A stretch of 60,863 nt of DNA, from positions 1 to 60,863 of the forward strand of contig NZ_QYTU02000021.1 in assembly GCF_003605365.2 (NCBI RefSeq), given 5' to 3'. This stretch comes from Siminovitchia fortis (GTDB lineage: Bacteria > Bacillota > Bacilli > Bacillales > Bacillaceae_C). The first letter of the stretch is position 1. Every line of letters starts with the position of its first letter. A program made the translations under genes and the position numbers. Below, one piece after another: positions 1 to 9,051 of the stretch. The notes beneath the pieces were generated by a model. The model was given only the letters and a program-made list of their open reading frames with translations, was not told the origin of the DNA and did no database searches.

Positions 1-7
1 CCCCATT

Positions 8-1005
8 TTAATGGGGAGAGGTTTCAGCCAGCACTGTGTGTAGGCCATAGTAGATAGGTTCCATCTCAAATATCTGGGTGGTATAGCCGTTTTTGATATA
101 GTCATCGATCAATGGAAAAGCTTTTTTGGACAAGTGATGGGCTATCTCCTCAATCACCATGGCCTTGCCGTCCATATCCAAATGCTGATAGCTTGAAAAT
201 AGTGCTTCTTCCGCCTGTTTGGTTTTTGTGTTTGCCAGAACGCTGCTGGCAAAGATTGAGGTTTTATCTCTCATCGCGTAGGGTGCCACCGCGACTGCCA
301 CTTGATCCGATTGGTACATCGACAAAGCAGCGGTTGCTTCCTCCAGCAGAATATCGTCGTCCTTTTCCAATAGTCCAGCTAAAACAGGAATATACTTTTC
401 AACTTTTAATATACCGGCTGCACGGACGGTCAGAAGGCCCCGGTATGAAAACCATGGCTCGTTTAGTTCATTATCCAAAATATTATCGATGTGTTCTACG
501 TCATACCATTGGTTTAGTAGCAGTTTGTCCTGAATCTGCTTTGCCTGGAAATACAGTTGATGATCATAAAACTCCTTTGACTCCAGTAATGAAAGCACAG
601 CGTCATATTCATTCCGAAGTTTATTTTCATCAGCATGAATCAAAAATTGATTAAAGGCGAAAACATCCTTGCCGAAAACGGATGATAGCTCCTGTTCATG
701 TTCCATAATGATTTCCGGCTTCAAGTGTCTAAAATACTCGATAATCAAGTGCCGTCTTTGCTTCTCCGTTAACTTTAACAGGTTCAACAAAAGGGGAATG
801 GAGTTTTCGTTTACAGCACTTGATTGCACCCGAGCAATAGGTCTATACGCCTTTCTTCCGAATGAAGTGCCATTTCCAGAACTCTGTTGGTCCATTCTGC
901 CGGTGTCAAAGGATATTCTTTTAACGCTTGGAGAACAAATTCCTGGACAATTTTTTGATCACTGAGCAAAAAAGGTTCGATTTTTTCTAAAAATGGATTT
1001 GACAT
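8..1005 (-). pseudogene. HEAT-repeat-like protein, frameshifted
   Basis: The gene reads leftward from an ATG at 1005 that has a good ribosome binding site (GGGAGG, 8 bases upstream). The first frame (MSNPFLEKIEPFLLSD...) meets a stop at 811. A second frame covering 8-895 continues the protein (RKAYRPIARVQSSAVNE...) to a TAA at 8-10 but lacks its own convincing start. Joining them needs a -1 shift near 855-880, giving about 330 residues. The long frame is helical, with Leu/Ala-rich segments that resemble HEAT-type repeats. No catalytic motif is seen and no function can be assigned. No slippery heptamer is visible, so a one-base deletion or a sequencing error is likelier than programmed frameshifting. 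CCCCAT and ATGGGG at 1-16 may be part of its terminator. Confidence 0.6.
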
Positions 1006-1161
1006 GGAGCAGCCTCCCGATTTGGTATCAATATCTTGTAAATAGGATAAGGCAAAAGCTTGTATTTTGAAAGGGATAGATGGTCACTTGTCAAAAAGAA
1101 GGATTTAGGAAGGATTTGTTGAATAATTAAAATAAATACTCATGGAAAGGTGTTGGTGTGA

Positions 1162-2079
1162 TTGAAGGTTGAAAACCCTGACTACGATTATCTGTGGAAA
1201 GATGTGATCACTGAACTGTTTGAAGAGTTTCTTCTATTTTTCTCCCCTGATTTGTTTGAACTTGTAGATTTTTCCGTCCCGCCTGAATTTCTGGAGCAAG
1301 AGCTACAAACCATTTTATCTGAATCTGATAGCAATCAGCGTGTCGCCTACAAATTAGTTAAGCTCCAGTTGAAGAACGGCAGCGAACAATGGGTGTATGT
1401 CCATATTGAAGTACAAGGCGACCACAAAAAGATGTTCCCGAAAAGGATGTTTCAATCCTTTTACCGGATTATGGATCTGTATGATCAAAAGATTTATGCA
1501 CTTGCCCTTTTCACTGGGGAGCGAGCCAAGTACAATTCCGATCAATTCCGTTATGAATTTCTTGGCACAGAGCTGACCTACAACTATAACACCTACCGAA
1601 TTGCCTCACAATCAGAATCCGCCCTGCTCAAATCACAAAACCCCTTTGCCTTGGCTGTTCTAGCCGGACTATATTTGATTAAAAGTAAAAAGAACGTTGA
1701 TCTTCAATACGAGTACAAGCGGAAATTGATGAGAATGCTTTTACAGGATAAAATGATAAGTAAAGAGATGAAAAGGGAATATATTCAAAAACTGTTTGTG
1801 TTCATTGACCATATTATTCGCCTGCCGGAGGAGGCAGGCCTGCAGCTGATTAGAGATCTGGACCCCATTATGAAAAAGGAGGCGGCACAAATGGGACTTT
1901 CCATGAAAGATACGTCATTTGCAAAATATTATTTGAAAGAAGGGAAGAGAGAAGGGATCAAGGAAGGGAAAATTGAAATTGCCGTCAGGCTTTTGAAAAA
2001 AGAACACTCCGTAGAAGATGTTGCGGAAATCACGGGTCTGCCGTTACAAGAGGTGCGGGAACTCAAAGAAAAGGAATAA
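1162..2079 (+). CDS. Rpn/PD-(D/E)XK family nuclease-like protein
   Basis: This 305-residue protein resembles the Rpn (recombination-promoting nuclease, putative transposase/YhgA-like) family. The N-terminal half carries the expected core: an acidic helix with FSPDLFELVDF at about 29-39, then a strand VYVHIEVQGDHKK at about 79-91 in which E-V-Q matches the family's E-x-Q/K active-site position, then FQSFYRIMDLY. The C-terminus has a charged segment with repeated KREGIKEGKIE, typical of these proteins, and a short helix-turn-helix-like end. Family members are mobile, variable and often present in several copies. The start is TTG with AAGGTG upstream. It stands alone, diverges from the HEAT-like gene and ends in a terminator. 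Whether it cuts DNA cannot be judged from sequence. Confidence 0.75.
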   Translation: MKVENPDYDYLWKDVITELFEEFLLFFSPDLFELVDFSVPPEFLEQELQTILSESDSNQRVAYKLVKLQLKNGSEQWVYVHIEVQGDHKKMFPKRMFQSFYRIMDLYDQKIYALALFTGERAKYNSDQFRYEFLGTELTYNYNTYRIASQSESALLKSQNPFALAVLAGLYLIKSKKNVDLQYEYKRKLMRMLLQDKMISKEMKREYIQKLFVFIDHIIRLPEEAGLQLIRDLDPIMKKEAAQMGLSMKDTSFAKYYLKEGKREGIKEGKIEIAVRLLKKEHSVEDVAEITGLPLQEVRELKEKE

Positions 2080-2086
2080 TGCAGGT

Positions 2087-2114
2087 AGGCGCATGGCAAC
2101 CCGTGCGCCTTTCT
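2087..2114 (+). terminator. terminator after the Rpn-like gene
   Basis: AGGCGCA (2087-2093) pairs with TGCGCCT (2104-2110). Inner T-G and G-C pairs close a CAAC loop, and a short T-rich tail follows. Confidence 0.6.
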
Positions 2115-2171
2115 ATAATAAGAGGTTCAAATTGTAAGTTAAGTAAACCCATTCAAAGTGAGGTGTGACAA

Positions 2172-2393
2172 TTGGCCAAAGTAAATAAGGAAGATGTCTT
2201 TGAAGAATTAGAAAAACTTATTGATTCCCTATCCAAAGAAAAGAGGGATTTTCAAGCGGAAAAACTCCGGGAAATAAAGGAGAATCTTAAGCATTTGCTT
2301 TATCAGGATGATAAACATTATTATGATATTGTAAGTGAGTCCCTTCAAGAGGACTGGGAAAATGATAAGGATGATGGATATAATGATGTTTGA
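2172..2393 (+). CDS. small acidic protein, putative antitoxin partner of PemK toxin
   Basis: This is a 73-residue acidic, helical protein I do not recognise. Its TTG start at 2172 has GAGGTG 7 bases upstream. The C-terminal third is rich in Asp, Glu and Tyr (DDKHYYDIVSESLQEDW), as in the disordered toxin-binding tails of many antitoxins. No MazE-type AbrB fold or ribbon-helix-helix motif is evident. Its stop overlaps the start region of the toxin gene, so translation is probably coupled. The antitoxin role is inferred from position, size and charge alone. Confidence 0.55.
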   Translation: MAKVNKEDVFEELEKLIDSLSKEKRDFQAEKLREIKENLKHLLYQDDKHYYDIVSESLQEDWENDKDDGYNDV

Positions 2394-2727
2394 AAAGCGG
2401 GATATTGTTTTGGTGCCTTTCCCATTTTCGGACAAAGATGCTTCCAAAAGGAGGCCCGCGGTCATCCTTAGTCATAATGAACATTATAGACGTTATGGAA
2501 AGTATGTATGCGCCGCCATAACGAGCCAAGCCAATAGTAAATTACGAAATCGTTATGAGTATAAATTAATGGACACGCTTTCCGTAGGTCTTATTTATGC
2601 TGACCAATGGGTGCTGCCCAATAAAATCTTTACGATAGAAGACCGTTTAATTATAAAGAAGTTAGGTGCAATGAGTGAGTATGACTTTAACCAGGTAATC
2701 TCCATGTTTTATGAAATCTTCTTTTAG
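2383..2727 (+). CDS. PemK/MazF family endoribonuclease toxin
   Basis: This protein of about 114 residues has the MazF/PemK fold signature: an opening strand RDIVLVPFPFSDKD, then KRRPAVILS with the conserved Arg, then CAAITSQ with the Ser/Thr-rich active-site strand, and later YADQWVLPNKIFTI. Such toxins are sequence-specific mRNA interferases held inactive by a cognate antitoxin. The frame is open from a GTG at 2335, but homology begins at FEKRDIV, so the real start is probably the ATG at 2383 or 2386. That overlaps the upstream gene by about 8-11 bases. The partner is not an obvious MazE, so this is not the ordinary ndoA (mazEF) locus beside alr. Confidence 0.75.
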   Translation: MMFEKRDIVLVPFPFSDKDASKRRPAVILSHNEHYRRYGKYVCAAITSQANSKLRNRYEYKLMDTLSVGLIYADQWVLPNKIFTIEDRLIIKKLGAMSEYDFNQVISMFYEIFF

Positions 2728-3046
2728 CTTTATGATATCCTTATACCTGGTGCCTGCAACGGTCGACTACTGCAAAAATGGAGTAAACGTGCACATATCA
2801 AATCACCCGACTGGTCAGAACAATTTCCGATCTGGCGCGGGATGAACCCATTACGAAAAAAGGTTGGAAAGCATTGGTCCTGAAAAGATCAAGGCCAACA
2901 AAAAAGCCGCCTGAAGGTGGGTGGCTCTGATAAGCTCGTCAACAAGAGGATCTGGATTCCCCCAACGCTTCAAGTCGTTTCCCAAACGCAAAATGTTTGA
3001 TCTAAAGCGGTATGATCATTCTTCCCAAAACTTTGGCATACATCCA
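2728..3046. other. intergenic region, mostly featureless
   Basis: Between the toxin gene and mnmM I see only a probable leftward terminator (2900-2925). A stretch at 2740-2880 can be read as protein without a start codon, but it matches nothing I recognise. Confidence 0.4.
2900..2925 (-). terminator. terminator downstream of mnmM
   Basis: On the minus strand, GCCACC pairs with GGCGGC and is followed by TTTTTT. It lies about 120 bases beyond the mnmM stop. Confidence 0.5.
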
Positions 3047-3619
3047 TCATTTCTTCTCAAACGCCAGCAAAAAAGGCGGATTGTTTTTCTGGTTGATAAA
3101 ACCATATTGAAGGACATTCACCTTTGTTTGATCCAGATTTTTAGCATGCTCAAGCACCCGATCCCGCTCATAGGCCCCTTCTTCATGCCCGGGATAAATG
3201 ACAAGCGCCAGAATGCCGCCTTTGGCCAGCATCTCGATCAACTGGTCGATCGCTGCGATGGTTGTGTCCGGCTTTGTCACGACCGATTTGTCACCGCCGG
3301 GCAAATATCCCAGGTTGAACATGGCCCCGTGGATTTTTCCGTGAAATGCTGCAGGCACGGATTCCCCAAGCGTCTCATGTCCCTTCTGAAACAGCGTAAC
3401 CCTATCAGCAACGTTATTTTTTTCTAAAAGCTCCTTAGTCTGTAAAATGGCTTGCTTCTGGATGTCAAAACCAAAAACATGTCCATTTTCACCGACGAGC
3501 TTAGCAAGAAATAAGGTATCATGCCCATTTCCGACAGTCCCGTCGATTGCCGCGTCTCCTGGCCTGATCACTCTTTGCATAAGGGAACGGGCATATGAAA
3601 GAACACCCTCAATGTTCAT
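3047..3619 (-). CDS. mnmM: tRNA mnm5U34-forming methyltransferase MnmM (YtqB)
   Basis: This 190-residue class I SAM-dependent methyltransferase of the YtqB family (Pfam rRNA_methylase) carries the SAM loop AIDGTVGNGHDTLFLAK at about 24-40 and an acidic residue at VFGFDIQ (about 50). It ends with the conserved NPPFLLAFEKK-type tail. B. subtilis YtqB was shown to methylate the wobble-uridine intermediate in tRNA, the last step towards mnm5(s2)U34. The length is normal for the family. The start ATG at 3619 has GAGG upstream. It is monocistronic and diverges from ytzC. Confidence 0.85.
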   Translation of the reverse strand: MNIEGVLSYARSLMQRVIRPGDAAIDGTVGNGHDTLFLAKLVGENGHVFGFDIQKQAILQTKELLEKNNVADRVTLFQKGHETLGESVPAAFHGKIHGAMFNLGYLPGGDKSVVTKPDTTIAAIDQLIEMLAKGGILALVIYPGHEEGAYERDRVLEHAKNLDQTKVNVLQYGFINQKNNPPFLLAFEKK

Positions 3620-3734
3620 CCCGAAAATACCTCCTCTTCATCATACGAAAAATTGTATCATAACAGCCTTGGATTGAGTACAAACTATGATTGGCAGGCT
3701 ATAAAGCCAAGCCACTGGAAAAGGGGAGGATTAC

Positions 3735-4025
3735 GTGACAACTCGGCAATCCATTGACAACTTCATTAACCGCTGTGAATCCGCGATTCTTTTTGCTGAG
3801 GAACAGTACGAGGAAGGCAGCCGGCAGGAGCATTATCATGATGTGGAATACAGCGAAGCGATGAATGAGTTGGAAGCTATGCTCCAGCAGCTCCAGAAAA
3901 TGACTGAAAGCGCCAATCCCCAGCAGCGGGAGCAGCTCCACCGGGTCCGCCTGAAGATACAGCAGCTTCAAAATAAGATGATTCTTCTGAATCACGACCG
4001 CCCGCTATACAGCACATGGCATTGA
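3735..4025 (+). CDS. ytzC: YtzC-like DUF2524 protein
   Basis: This 96-residue soluble helical protein matches YtzC: it opens with TTRQSIDNFINRCESAI, has the conserved core QEHYHDVEYSEAMNELE, and then QQREQLHRVRLKIQQLQNKMI. The function is unknown. The pattern suggests a small coiled-coil hairpin. The start is GTG at 3735, placed by a near-ideal AAGGGGAGG seven bases upstream. It sits between mnmM and leuS and has its own terminator, so it is probably a single-gene unit. Confidence 0.75.
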   Translation: MTTRQSIDNFINRCESAILFAEEQYEEGSRQEHYHDVEYSEAMNELEAMLQQLQKMTESANPQQREQLHRVRLKIQQLQNKMILLNHDRPLYSTWH

Positions 4026-4026
4026 T

Positions 4027-4054
4027 AAAGAGACAGGGTTCGCCTGTCTCTTTT
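4027..4054 (+). terminator. terminator after ytzC
   Basis: AAAGAGACAGG and CCTGTCTCTTTT form a perfect stem around a GTTCG loop, with a T tract. Confidence 0.85.
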
Positions 4055-4109
4055 AATTGTGAAAGCATAAAATTTGGATGGAACATCTATATGGTATGAT
4101 GATGTGATA

Positions 4110-4140
4110 TGTCCAGCTTCAGGCGCCTTGCGCTTTTCTA
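4110..4140 (+). repeat. end-to-end remnant of the dispersed repeat
   Basis: The 31 bases start with TGTCCAGCTtCAGGCGCC, one end of the long repeats at 36.2 and 44.1 kb, and finish with GCGCTTTTCT, the other end. All interior sequence is missing. Confidence 0.55.
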
Positions 4141-4181
4141 ATCCACCGCTGATATTCAAGGCTTTCCGCTTCAATATAGGC

Positions 4182-4210
4182 TTGAAAACATGTCTAAAAT
4201 TGTCTACAAT
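4182..4210 (+). promoter_or_regulatory. leuS promoter
   Basis: TTGAAA (4182-4187) and TACAAT (4205-4210) are 17 bases apart, immediately upstream of the T-box leader. Confidence 0.75.
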
Positions 4211-4216
4211 GGGGAA

Positions 4217-4497
4217 TAAAGGACTTAATATATAAAACGGTTAAAAAGGACCAGTAATGGTGCCATCCTGTTTCAGAGAGCCGGCGGAAGGTGGAAGCCG
4301 GCCAGGACCATCATGAACTCCCCTTTCATTTCTGCAGGTGTGAAGGAAGAAATCCGAAACGGACTATTCTTGTAATGCTTGCCGTATTCTGCGTTAAAGA
4401 ATAAAGAAGTGAGTGGCCTATGCACTAAATTGGGTGGTACCGCGGGAGAAAACAACCTTCCGTCCCAGGAGTTTTCTCGGGATGGAAGGTTTTTTAA
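4217..4497 (+). promoter_or_regulatory. leucine T-box riboswitch
   Basis: A T-box leader controls leuS by sensing uncharged tRNA-Leu. The T-box core GGGTGGTACCGCG is at about 4433-4445. A terminator hairpin follows (AACCTTCC...GGAAGGTTTTTT, 4453-4495). Upstream, the stem I region has the GAACTC element with CTC at 4318-4320, a leucine specifier codon. By the known mechanism, uncharged tRNA pairing with the T-box bulge favours the antiterminator and lets transcription reach leuS. Confidence 0.93.
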
Positions 4498-4521
4498 TTG
4501 AATAAGTCAGGAGGCATCTTC

Positions 4522-6936
4522 ATGGGATACAGCCATAAGGAAGTAGAACAAAAGTGGCAGCAATATTGGGAAAAGAACAAAACATTTACAACTAAAATGG
4601 ATGAAACGAAAGAAAAATTTTATGCGCTTGACATGTTTCCATATCCTTCAGGGGCAGGGCTCCATGTCGGCCATCCAAAGGGCTACACGGCGTCCGATAT
4701 ACTTGCAAGAATGAAAAGGATGCAGGGATATAATGTGCTTCATCCGATGGGATGGGATGCGTTCGGGCTTCCTGCAGAGCAATATGCAATTGATACGGGG
4801 AATGACCCGGCAGAGTTTACTCAGCATAATATCGATACTTTCCGCCGGCAGATCAAATCCCTTGGTTTCTCTTATGACTGGGACCGGGAGATCAATACGA
4901 CGAATCCCGACTATTACAAATGGACTCAATGGATTTTTGTAAAACTGTTTGAACACGGCCTTGCTTATGTGGATGAAGTGCCGGTAAACTGGTGTCCGGC
5001 TTTGGGAACGGTCCTGGCCAATGAGGAAGTCATCGATGGAAAAAGTGAACGCGGCGGGCATCCTGTTGAACGCCGTCCGATGAAACAATGGATTTTAAGG
5101 ATCACAAAGTATGCTGATCGCCTGCTCGAAGACTTGGAGGAGCTTGATTGGCCCGAAAGCATCAAAGATATGCAAAGGAACTGGATCGGCCGTTCCGAAG
5201 GGGCGGAAGTCACTTTCGCCATAGACGGACATCCGGAAACTTTTACTGTTTTTACAACGCGGCCGGATACGCTTTACGGAGCGACTTATGCAGTCCTTGC
5301 CCCTGAGCATCCATTCGTGGCGAAAATCACAACGCCCGAGCAGCAGGCTGATGTGAATGCGTATATAGACCAAGTAAAGTCAAAAAGCGATCTGGAAAGA
5401 ACGGATCTTGCCAAAGATAAAACCGGTGTTTTTACAGGGGCGTATGCCATTAACCCCGTTAACGGCGAGAAAATCCCGATTTGGATTGCCGATTACGTCT
5501 TAATGAGCTACGGAACGGGAGCCATCATGGCCGTACCGGCACACGACGAGCGCGACTACGAATTTGCGAAAAAATTCGGCCTGGAGATCAAGGAAGTGGT
5601 GGCCGGCGGAAATATCGCCGAAGAGGCATATGTTGGCGACGGCCCGCACGTAAACTCCGGATTTTTGGATGGGATGGATAAAGAAGAGGCCATTTCTGCG
5701 ATGATCGACTGGCTGGAAAAAGAAGGCCGCGGTACGAAGAAGATCACATACCGTTTGCGTGACTGGCTGTTCAGCCGCCAGCGTTATTGGGGAGAGCCGA
5801 TTCCGATCATCCATTGGGAAGACGGAACAATGACAGCAGTGCCGGAGGATCAGCTCCCGCTGATTTTACCTGAAACAGACGAAGTGAAACCTTCAGGCAC
5901 CGGCGAATCGCCGCTTGCCAATATTACTGACTGGCTTCATGTGGAAGACCCTGAAACAGGCAAGAAAGGGCGCCGTGAAACAAATACAATGCCGCAATGG
6001 GCAGGAAGCTGCTGGTATTTCCTAAGATTCATCGATCCTCATAATTCCAAAGAGCTTGCGGATAAAAAACTGTTGAAAGAATGGCTGCCGGTCGATATTT
6101 ATATCGGCGGCGCCGAGCATGCGGTCCTTCATTTGCTTTACGCGCGCTTCTGGCATAAGTTTTTATATGATATCGGTGTTGTACCGACAAAAGAGCCGTT
6201 CCAGAAGCTCTTTAACCAAGGGATGATTCTCGGAGAAAATCACGAAAAAATGAGTAAGTCCAAAGGAAACGTAGTCAATCCGGATGATATCATTGAAAGC
6301 CATGGGGCGGATACACTTCGTCTCTATGAAATGTTCATGGGTCCGCCTGAAGCTTCAGCAGCCTGGTCAACAACCGGGTTGGACGGCGCACGCCGTTTCT
6401 TGGACCGGATCTGGCGCTTGATTGTGGCGGACGATGGCAGCCTGAGTGACAAAATACAAGATGTCACTGGCGGAGAACTTGAAAAAGTGTACCATCAGAC
6501 TGTCAAAAAGGTAACTGAAGACTGTGAAGCGATGCATTTTAATACGGCTATTTCACAGCTGATGGTTTTCATCAATGAAGCTTATAAAGCGGAAGTCCTT
6601 CCGAAGAAATATATGGAGGGATTTGTAAAAATGCTTTCCCCGATTGCTCCGCACATTGCCGAGGAGCTGTGGGAAAAACTTGGCCATGAAGGAACGGTCT
6701 CTTATGAAGCCTGGCCTCAATATGACGAAACAAAGCTCGTTTCGGAAGAGGTGGAGATCGTCGTCCAGGTCAACGGCAAAGTACGTACGAAGCTGATGGT
6801 TTCCCGTGAAGCAGGCAAGGGAGAGCTTGAAGAGATTGCATTGAATGATGATAAAATCAAATCAGCAATAGAAGGCAAAACAATCAGGAAGATCATTGCA
6901 GTGCCCGGGAAATTGGTGAATGTTGTAGCCAATTAA
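4522..6936 (+). CDS. leuS: leucyl-tRNA synthetase
   Basis: This class I aminoacyl-tRNA synthetase of 804 residues attaches leucine to tRNA-Leu in the cytoplasm. The HIGH motif appears as HVGH at 48-51 and the KMSKS motif is intact at about 576-580. Between them lies the CP1 editing domain with [12 protein letters not shown], which hydrolyses mischarged tRNA. The C-terminal anticodon-binding and VQVNGKVR segments are present, and the length is normal. The frame is open to a TTG at 4498, but the ATG at 4522 has GGAGG at ideal spacing and begins [12 protein letters not shown], as in the family. It is controlled by the T-box leader and followed by a strong terminator. Confidence 0.97.
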   Translation: MGYSHKEVEQKWQQYWEKNKTFTTKMDETKEKFYALDMFPYPSGAGLHVGHPKGYTASDILARMKRMQGYNVLHPMGWDAFGLPAEQYAIDTGNDPAEFTQHNIDTFRRQIKSLGFSYDWDREINTTNPDYYKWTQWIFVKLFEHGLAYVDEVPVNWCPALGTVLANEEVIDGKSERGGHPVERRPMKQWILRITKYADRLLEDLEELDWPESIKDMQRNWIGRSEGAEVTFAIDGHPETFTVFTTRPDTLYGATYAVLAPEHPFVAKITTPEQQADVNAYIDQVKSKSDLERTDLAKDKTGVFTGAYAINPVNGEKIPIWIADYVLMSYGTGAIMAVPAHDERDYEFAKKFGLEIKEVVAGGNIAEEAYVGDGPHVNSGFLDGMDKEEAISAMIDWLEKEGRGTKKITYRLRDWLFSRQRYWGEPIPIIHWEDGTMTAVPEDQLPLILPETDEVKPSGTGESPLANITDWLHVEDPETGKKGRRETNTMPQWAGSCWYFLRFIDPHNSKELADKKLLKEWLPVDIYIGGAEHAVLHLLYARFWHKFLYDIGVVPTKEPFQKLFNQGMILGENHEKMSKSKGNVVNPDDIIESHGADTLRLYEMFMGPPEASAAWSTTGLDGARRFLDRIWRLIVADDGSLSDKIQDVTGGELEKVYHQTVKKVTEDCEAMHFNTAISQLMVFINEAYKAEVLPKKYMEGFVKMLSPIAPHIAEELWEKLGHEGTVSYEAWPQYDETKLVSEEVEIVVQVNGKVRTKLMVSREAGKGELEEIALNDDKIKSAIEGKTIRKIIAVPGKLVNVVAN

Positions 6937-6953
6937 CAGAATATCGAAAATGG

Positions 6954-6995
6954 AAAAACTCGGTCATCATAAACCCATATGGCGACCGAGTTTTT
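6954..6995 (+). terminator. leuS terminator
   Basis: AAACTCGGTC pairs with GACCGAGTTT and is followed by TTTTT. Confidence 0.85.
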
Positions 6996-7010
6996 AATAT
7001 ACACGCCTGT

Positions 7011-7092
7011 TCGGTAGGCAAAAGCATTGAATGCCTCCCGAATAAGCAGTTGGCCTGCTTTATCGGTAGGCATAGGGCCTCAATGTCTATCG
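7011..7092. repeat. three consecutive hairpins sharing a 10-bp direct repeat
   Basis: Hairpin 1 is 7011-7041 (TCGGTAGGCA with TGCCTCCCGA, 9 of 10 pairs). Hairpin 2 is about 7042-7062 (AAGCAG with CTGCTT). Hairpin 3 is 7064-7092 (10 pairs including G-T). TCGGTAGGCA occurs at both 7011 and 7063. Function is unknown. Confidence 0.6.
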
Positions 7093-7187
7093 CTTATGGA
7101 AAAATTCCCCTTTCGGGGCTTTTTCTGTTGCCGAGGAATAACCTTTGCTATAATGTAAATGGTTAATTCCAACGAAAGGTGATAGTC

Positions 7188-7502
7188 ATGGAAATTAAAA
7201 CAATCACACCTGATGAGGTTAAAACCAAGCTGGAGAATGGCGAAACTTTATTCCTGGTAGATGTACGGGACGATGAAGAAGTCGCCGAAGGGATGATTCC
7301 GGAGGCGGTGCATATCCGGATGGGCGAGATTCCGGAACACCTGGATTACTTTGACAAAGAAAATGACTATATTTTGATATGCAGATCCGGCGGCCGCAGC
7401 CAAAGAGTCTGCGAATATCTTGCAGCCAGCGGTTTTCCGAATGTCGTGAATATGACTGGTGGCATGCTTGCTTGGACAGGCGAACTAAAGCCAAAACAAT
7501 GA
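7188..7502 (+). CDS. ytwF: rhodanese-domain sulfurtransferase-like protein
   Basis: This is a single rhodanese domain of 104 residues. Such proteins carry sulfane sulfur as a persulfide on one cysteine. The catalytic loop is CRSGGRS with Cys65, preceded by LFLVDVRDDEE (the conserved Asp/Arg region) and AVHIRMGEIPEHL. The protein is cytosolic, with no signal sequence. The ATG at 7188 is preferred over a GTG at 7179 because AAAGGTG lies 6 bases upstream. The closest namesake in the region is YtwF of B. subtilis. A TATAAT at 7149-7154 is a likely -10 element, but the -35 element is weak. The physiological sulfur donor and acceptor are unknown. Confidence 0.85.
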   Translation: MEIKTITPDEVKTKLENGETLFLVDVRDDEEVAEGMIPEAVHIRMGEIPEHLDYFDKENDYILICRSGGRSQRVCEYLAASGFPNVVNMTGGMLAWTGELKPKQ

Positions 7503-7514
7503 AATTTTGAAATT

Positions 7515-7543
7515 GTATAAAAATAATATGCATGGGTCATACT
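7515..7543 (+). promoter_or_regulatory. candidate sigma-E promoter of cse60
   Basis: CATACT at 7538-7543 fits the sigma-E -10 element. ATA-containing sequence at 7515-7521 could be the -35, with 16 bases between. cse60 belongs to the sigma-E regulon in B. subtilis. Confidence 0.4.
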
Positions 7544-7570
7544 GGTATTAAAAACGGAGAGGTGTGGCCC

Positions 7571-7753
7571 ATGTTGCAGGTCAAGTTGTTCGACTGCGAC
7601 CATGAACAAGACCTGGAGGAGGAAATCAACCGGTTTTTAAGCGATCTGGAACGTAACCAGGTGGTTGACATTAAATATAACATTGCGGCGCTAAGGGAAG
7701 CGGAAGATGAACAAATATATTGTTTCAGTGCCATGGTCATGTATTTAAAATAA
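7571..7753 (+). CDS. cse60: sporulation protein Cse60
   Basis: This protein of exactly 60 residues (MLQVKLFDCDHEQDLEEEIN...) matches the Cse60 family in length and sequence. The frame is open further upstream, but GGAGAGGTG sits 6 bases before the ATG at 7571 and the family starts here. Cse60 is made in the mother cell early in sporulation; its molecular role is unknown. It is strongly acidic, with no membrane segment. A bidirectional terminator shared with the convergent flavoprotein gene follows directly. Confidence 0.85.
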   Translation: MLQVKLFDCDHEQDLEEEINRFLSDLERNQVVDIKYNIAALREAEDEQIYCFSAMVMYLK

Positions 7754-7790
7754 GAGGGAGCCCCAGTGATGAAAAGCCCCTCTTATTTTT
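7747..7790. terminator. bidirectional terminator, cse60/ytfP
   Basis: AAAATAAGAGGG and CCCTCTTATTTTT form the stem, with A and T tracts on opposite sides, between convergent genes. Confidence 0.8.
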
Positions 7791-9051
7791 GTTTGCTGTA
7801 TTCGGCGCTGTTCCCGCCGGCCAGCCGTCCGGTGACAAGGGCGGCGGTAATGTTATATCCGCCGGTATAGCCGTAAATATCCAGCACCTCCCCGCAGAAG
7901 TAAAGCCCGGGCATTTTTTTGGAGGCCATCGTTTTGGGCTCGATTTCTTTCACAGAAACGCCCCCGCCTGTTACAAATGCTTTATCAAGCGGCAGGGTCC
8001 CGTTAACAGTAAACCGGAATTGTTTGCATTGCTTGGAAAAATTCCGCAGCTTTTCAGTGGAAACAGTGGAACAAGGGGAGGCCGGGTCAATATCACTCTG
8101 TTCAAGCAAGAAAAGCAAGTAGCGTTCCGGAAGCAGTCCTTTCAGCGAATTTTTGATCGCTTTTTTGGGCTCTTCCTTCATGGCCTTCTGTATTTTTTGA
8201 AAAAGTTCCTCCTGTCCTGTTTCCGGCAGGGCATCAAGATTTATGACAACTTCTTTAAGCCCCCATTTTTTCATTGCTTTTACAACAAATTGGCTACATC
8301 GCAAAACTGCGGGTCCCGAAACGCCTAAATGGGTAAAAATCATATCCATCTGATGGGTGATGATCGGTTTTCCTTTTGGATTAAGGACGCTTAGTGCAAC
8401 ATCCCTCAACGATAGCCCCTGGAGAGTTTTTTCTTTTATAAAAGATTCGGCAGAAGTGAGCGGCACTTCGGTCGGAAACAGCTCTGTGATCGTATGCCCC
8501 GCTTTTTCGGCCCATGGAAAGCCGTCACCTGTGGAGCCAGTCTGCGGAACCGACTTTCCACCGACTGCAACGACGATGGCACGGCCCGCTATTGTTTCTC
8601 CATTTTCCAGCAAGACCCCGGAAGCTCTCCCTTGATCAAACAGAATGTCCTGAACGGGGCTGTTTGTCCGGACTTTGACGCCAAGGTCGGCCATATGGGA
8701 CAAAAGGACATCGACAACGGATTGTGCCCGGTTTGAAACGGGAAACATCCGCCCGTGATCTTCTTCCTTGAGCTCAATTCCGAGATTTTCAAAGAAACGG
8801 ATGATATCCTCATTATTAAATACAGAAAACGCACCATATAAAAATCGTCCATTTCCCGGAATATGACGGATGATCTCATCAATGGGAAGGCGGTTCGTCA
8901 CATTGCATCTGCCGCCTCCGGAGATGGCAAGCTTTCTTCCCAGCTTATTCCCTTTATCGATCAGCAGGACATTCGCTTTTTTCTCGGCCGCTGCAATAGC
9001 GGCCATTAGTCCAGAAGGGCCTCCGCCGATGACGATTACATCATAGATCAT
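7783..9051 (-). CDS. ytfP: HI0933/BaiN-type FAD-dependent oxidoreductase
   Basis: This 422-residue flavoprotein has the FAD/NAD dinucleotide-binding start [21 protein letters not shown] (first 21 residues), then [17 protein letters not shown] (about 46-62), the hallmark of the HI0933-like family. A second GG signature, [14 protein letters not shown], precedes the C-terminal [16 protein letters not shown]. Substrates are unknown for most members. The frame starts at 9081, but homology begins at the ATG at 9051, which has AAGGTG 9 bases upstream. It matches B. subtilis YtfP in size and lies next to murJ (ytgP), as there. It is monocistronic and converges on cse60. Confidence 0.85.
   Translation of the reverse strand: MIYDVIVIGGGPSGLMAAIAAAEKKANVLLIDKGNKLGRKLAISGGGRCNVTNRLPIDEIIRHIPGNGRFLYGAFSVFNNEDIIRFFENLGIELKEEDHGRMFPVSNRAQSVVDVLLSHMADLGVKVRTNSPVQDILFDQGRASGVLLENGETIAGRAIVVAVGGKSVPQTGSTGDGFPWAEKAGHTITELFPTEVPLTSAESFIKEKTLQGLSLRDVALSVLNPKGKPIITHQMDMIFTHLGVSGPAVLRCSQFVVKAMKKWGLKEVVINLDALPETGQEELFQKIQKAMKEEPKKAIKNSLKGLLPERYLLFLLEQSDIDPASPCSTVSTEKLRNFSKQCKQFRFTVNGTLPLDKAFVTGGGVSVKEIEPKTMASKKMPGLYFCGEVLDIYGYTGGYNITAALVTGRLAGGNSAEYSKQK

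Noticed and set aside
112-965. Plus-strand frames opposite the HEAT-like gene
   Set aside because: They lack ribosome binding sites and are antisense to the better-supported leftward reading.
811-1005. Programmed -1 frameshifting in the HEAT-like gene
   Set aside because: No slippery heptamer or downstream pseudoknot was apparent, so a mutation or sequencing error is simpler.
2740-2900. Gene remnant after the toxin gene
   Set aside because: The readable stretch has no start codon and I could not match it to a family.
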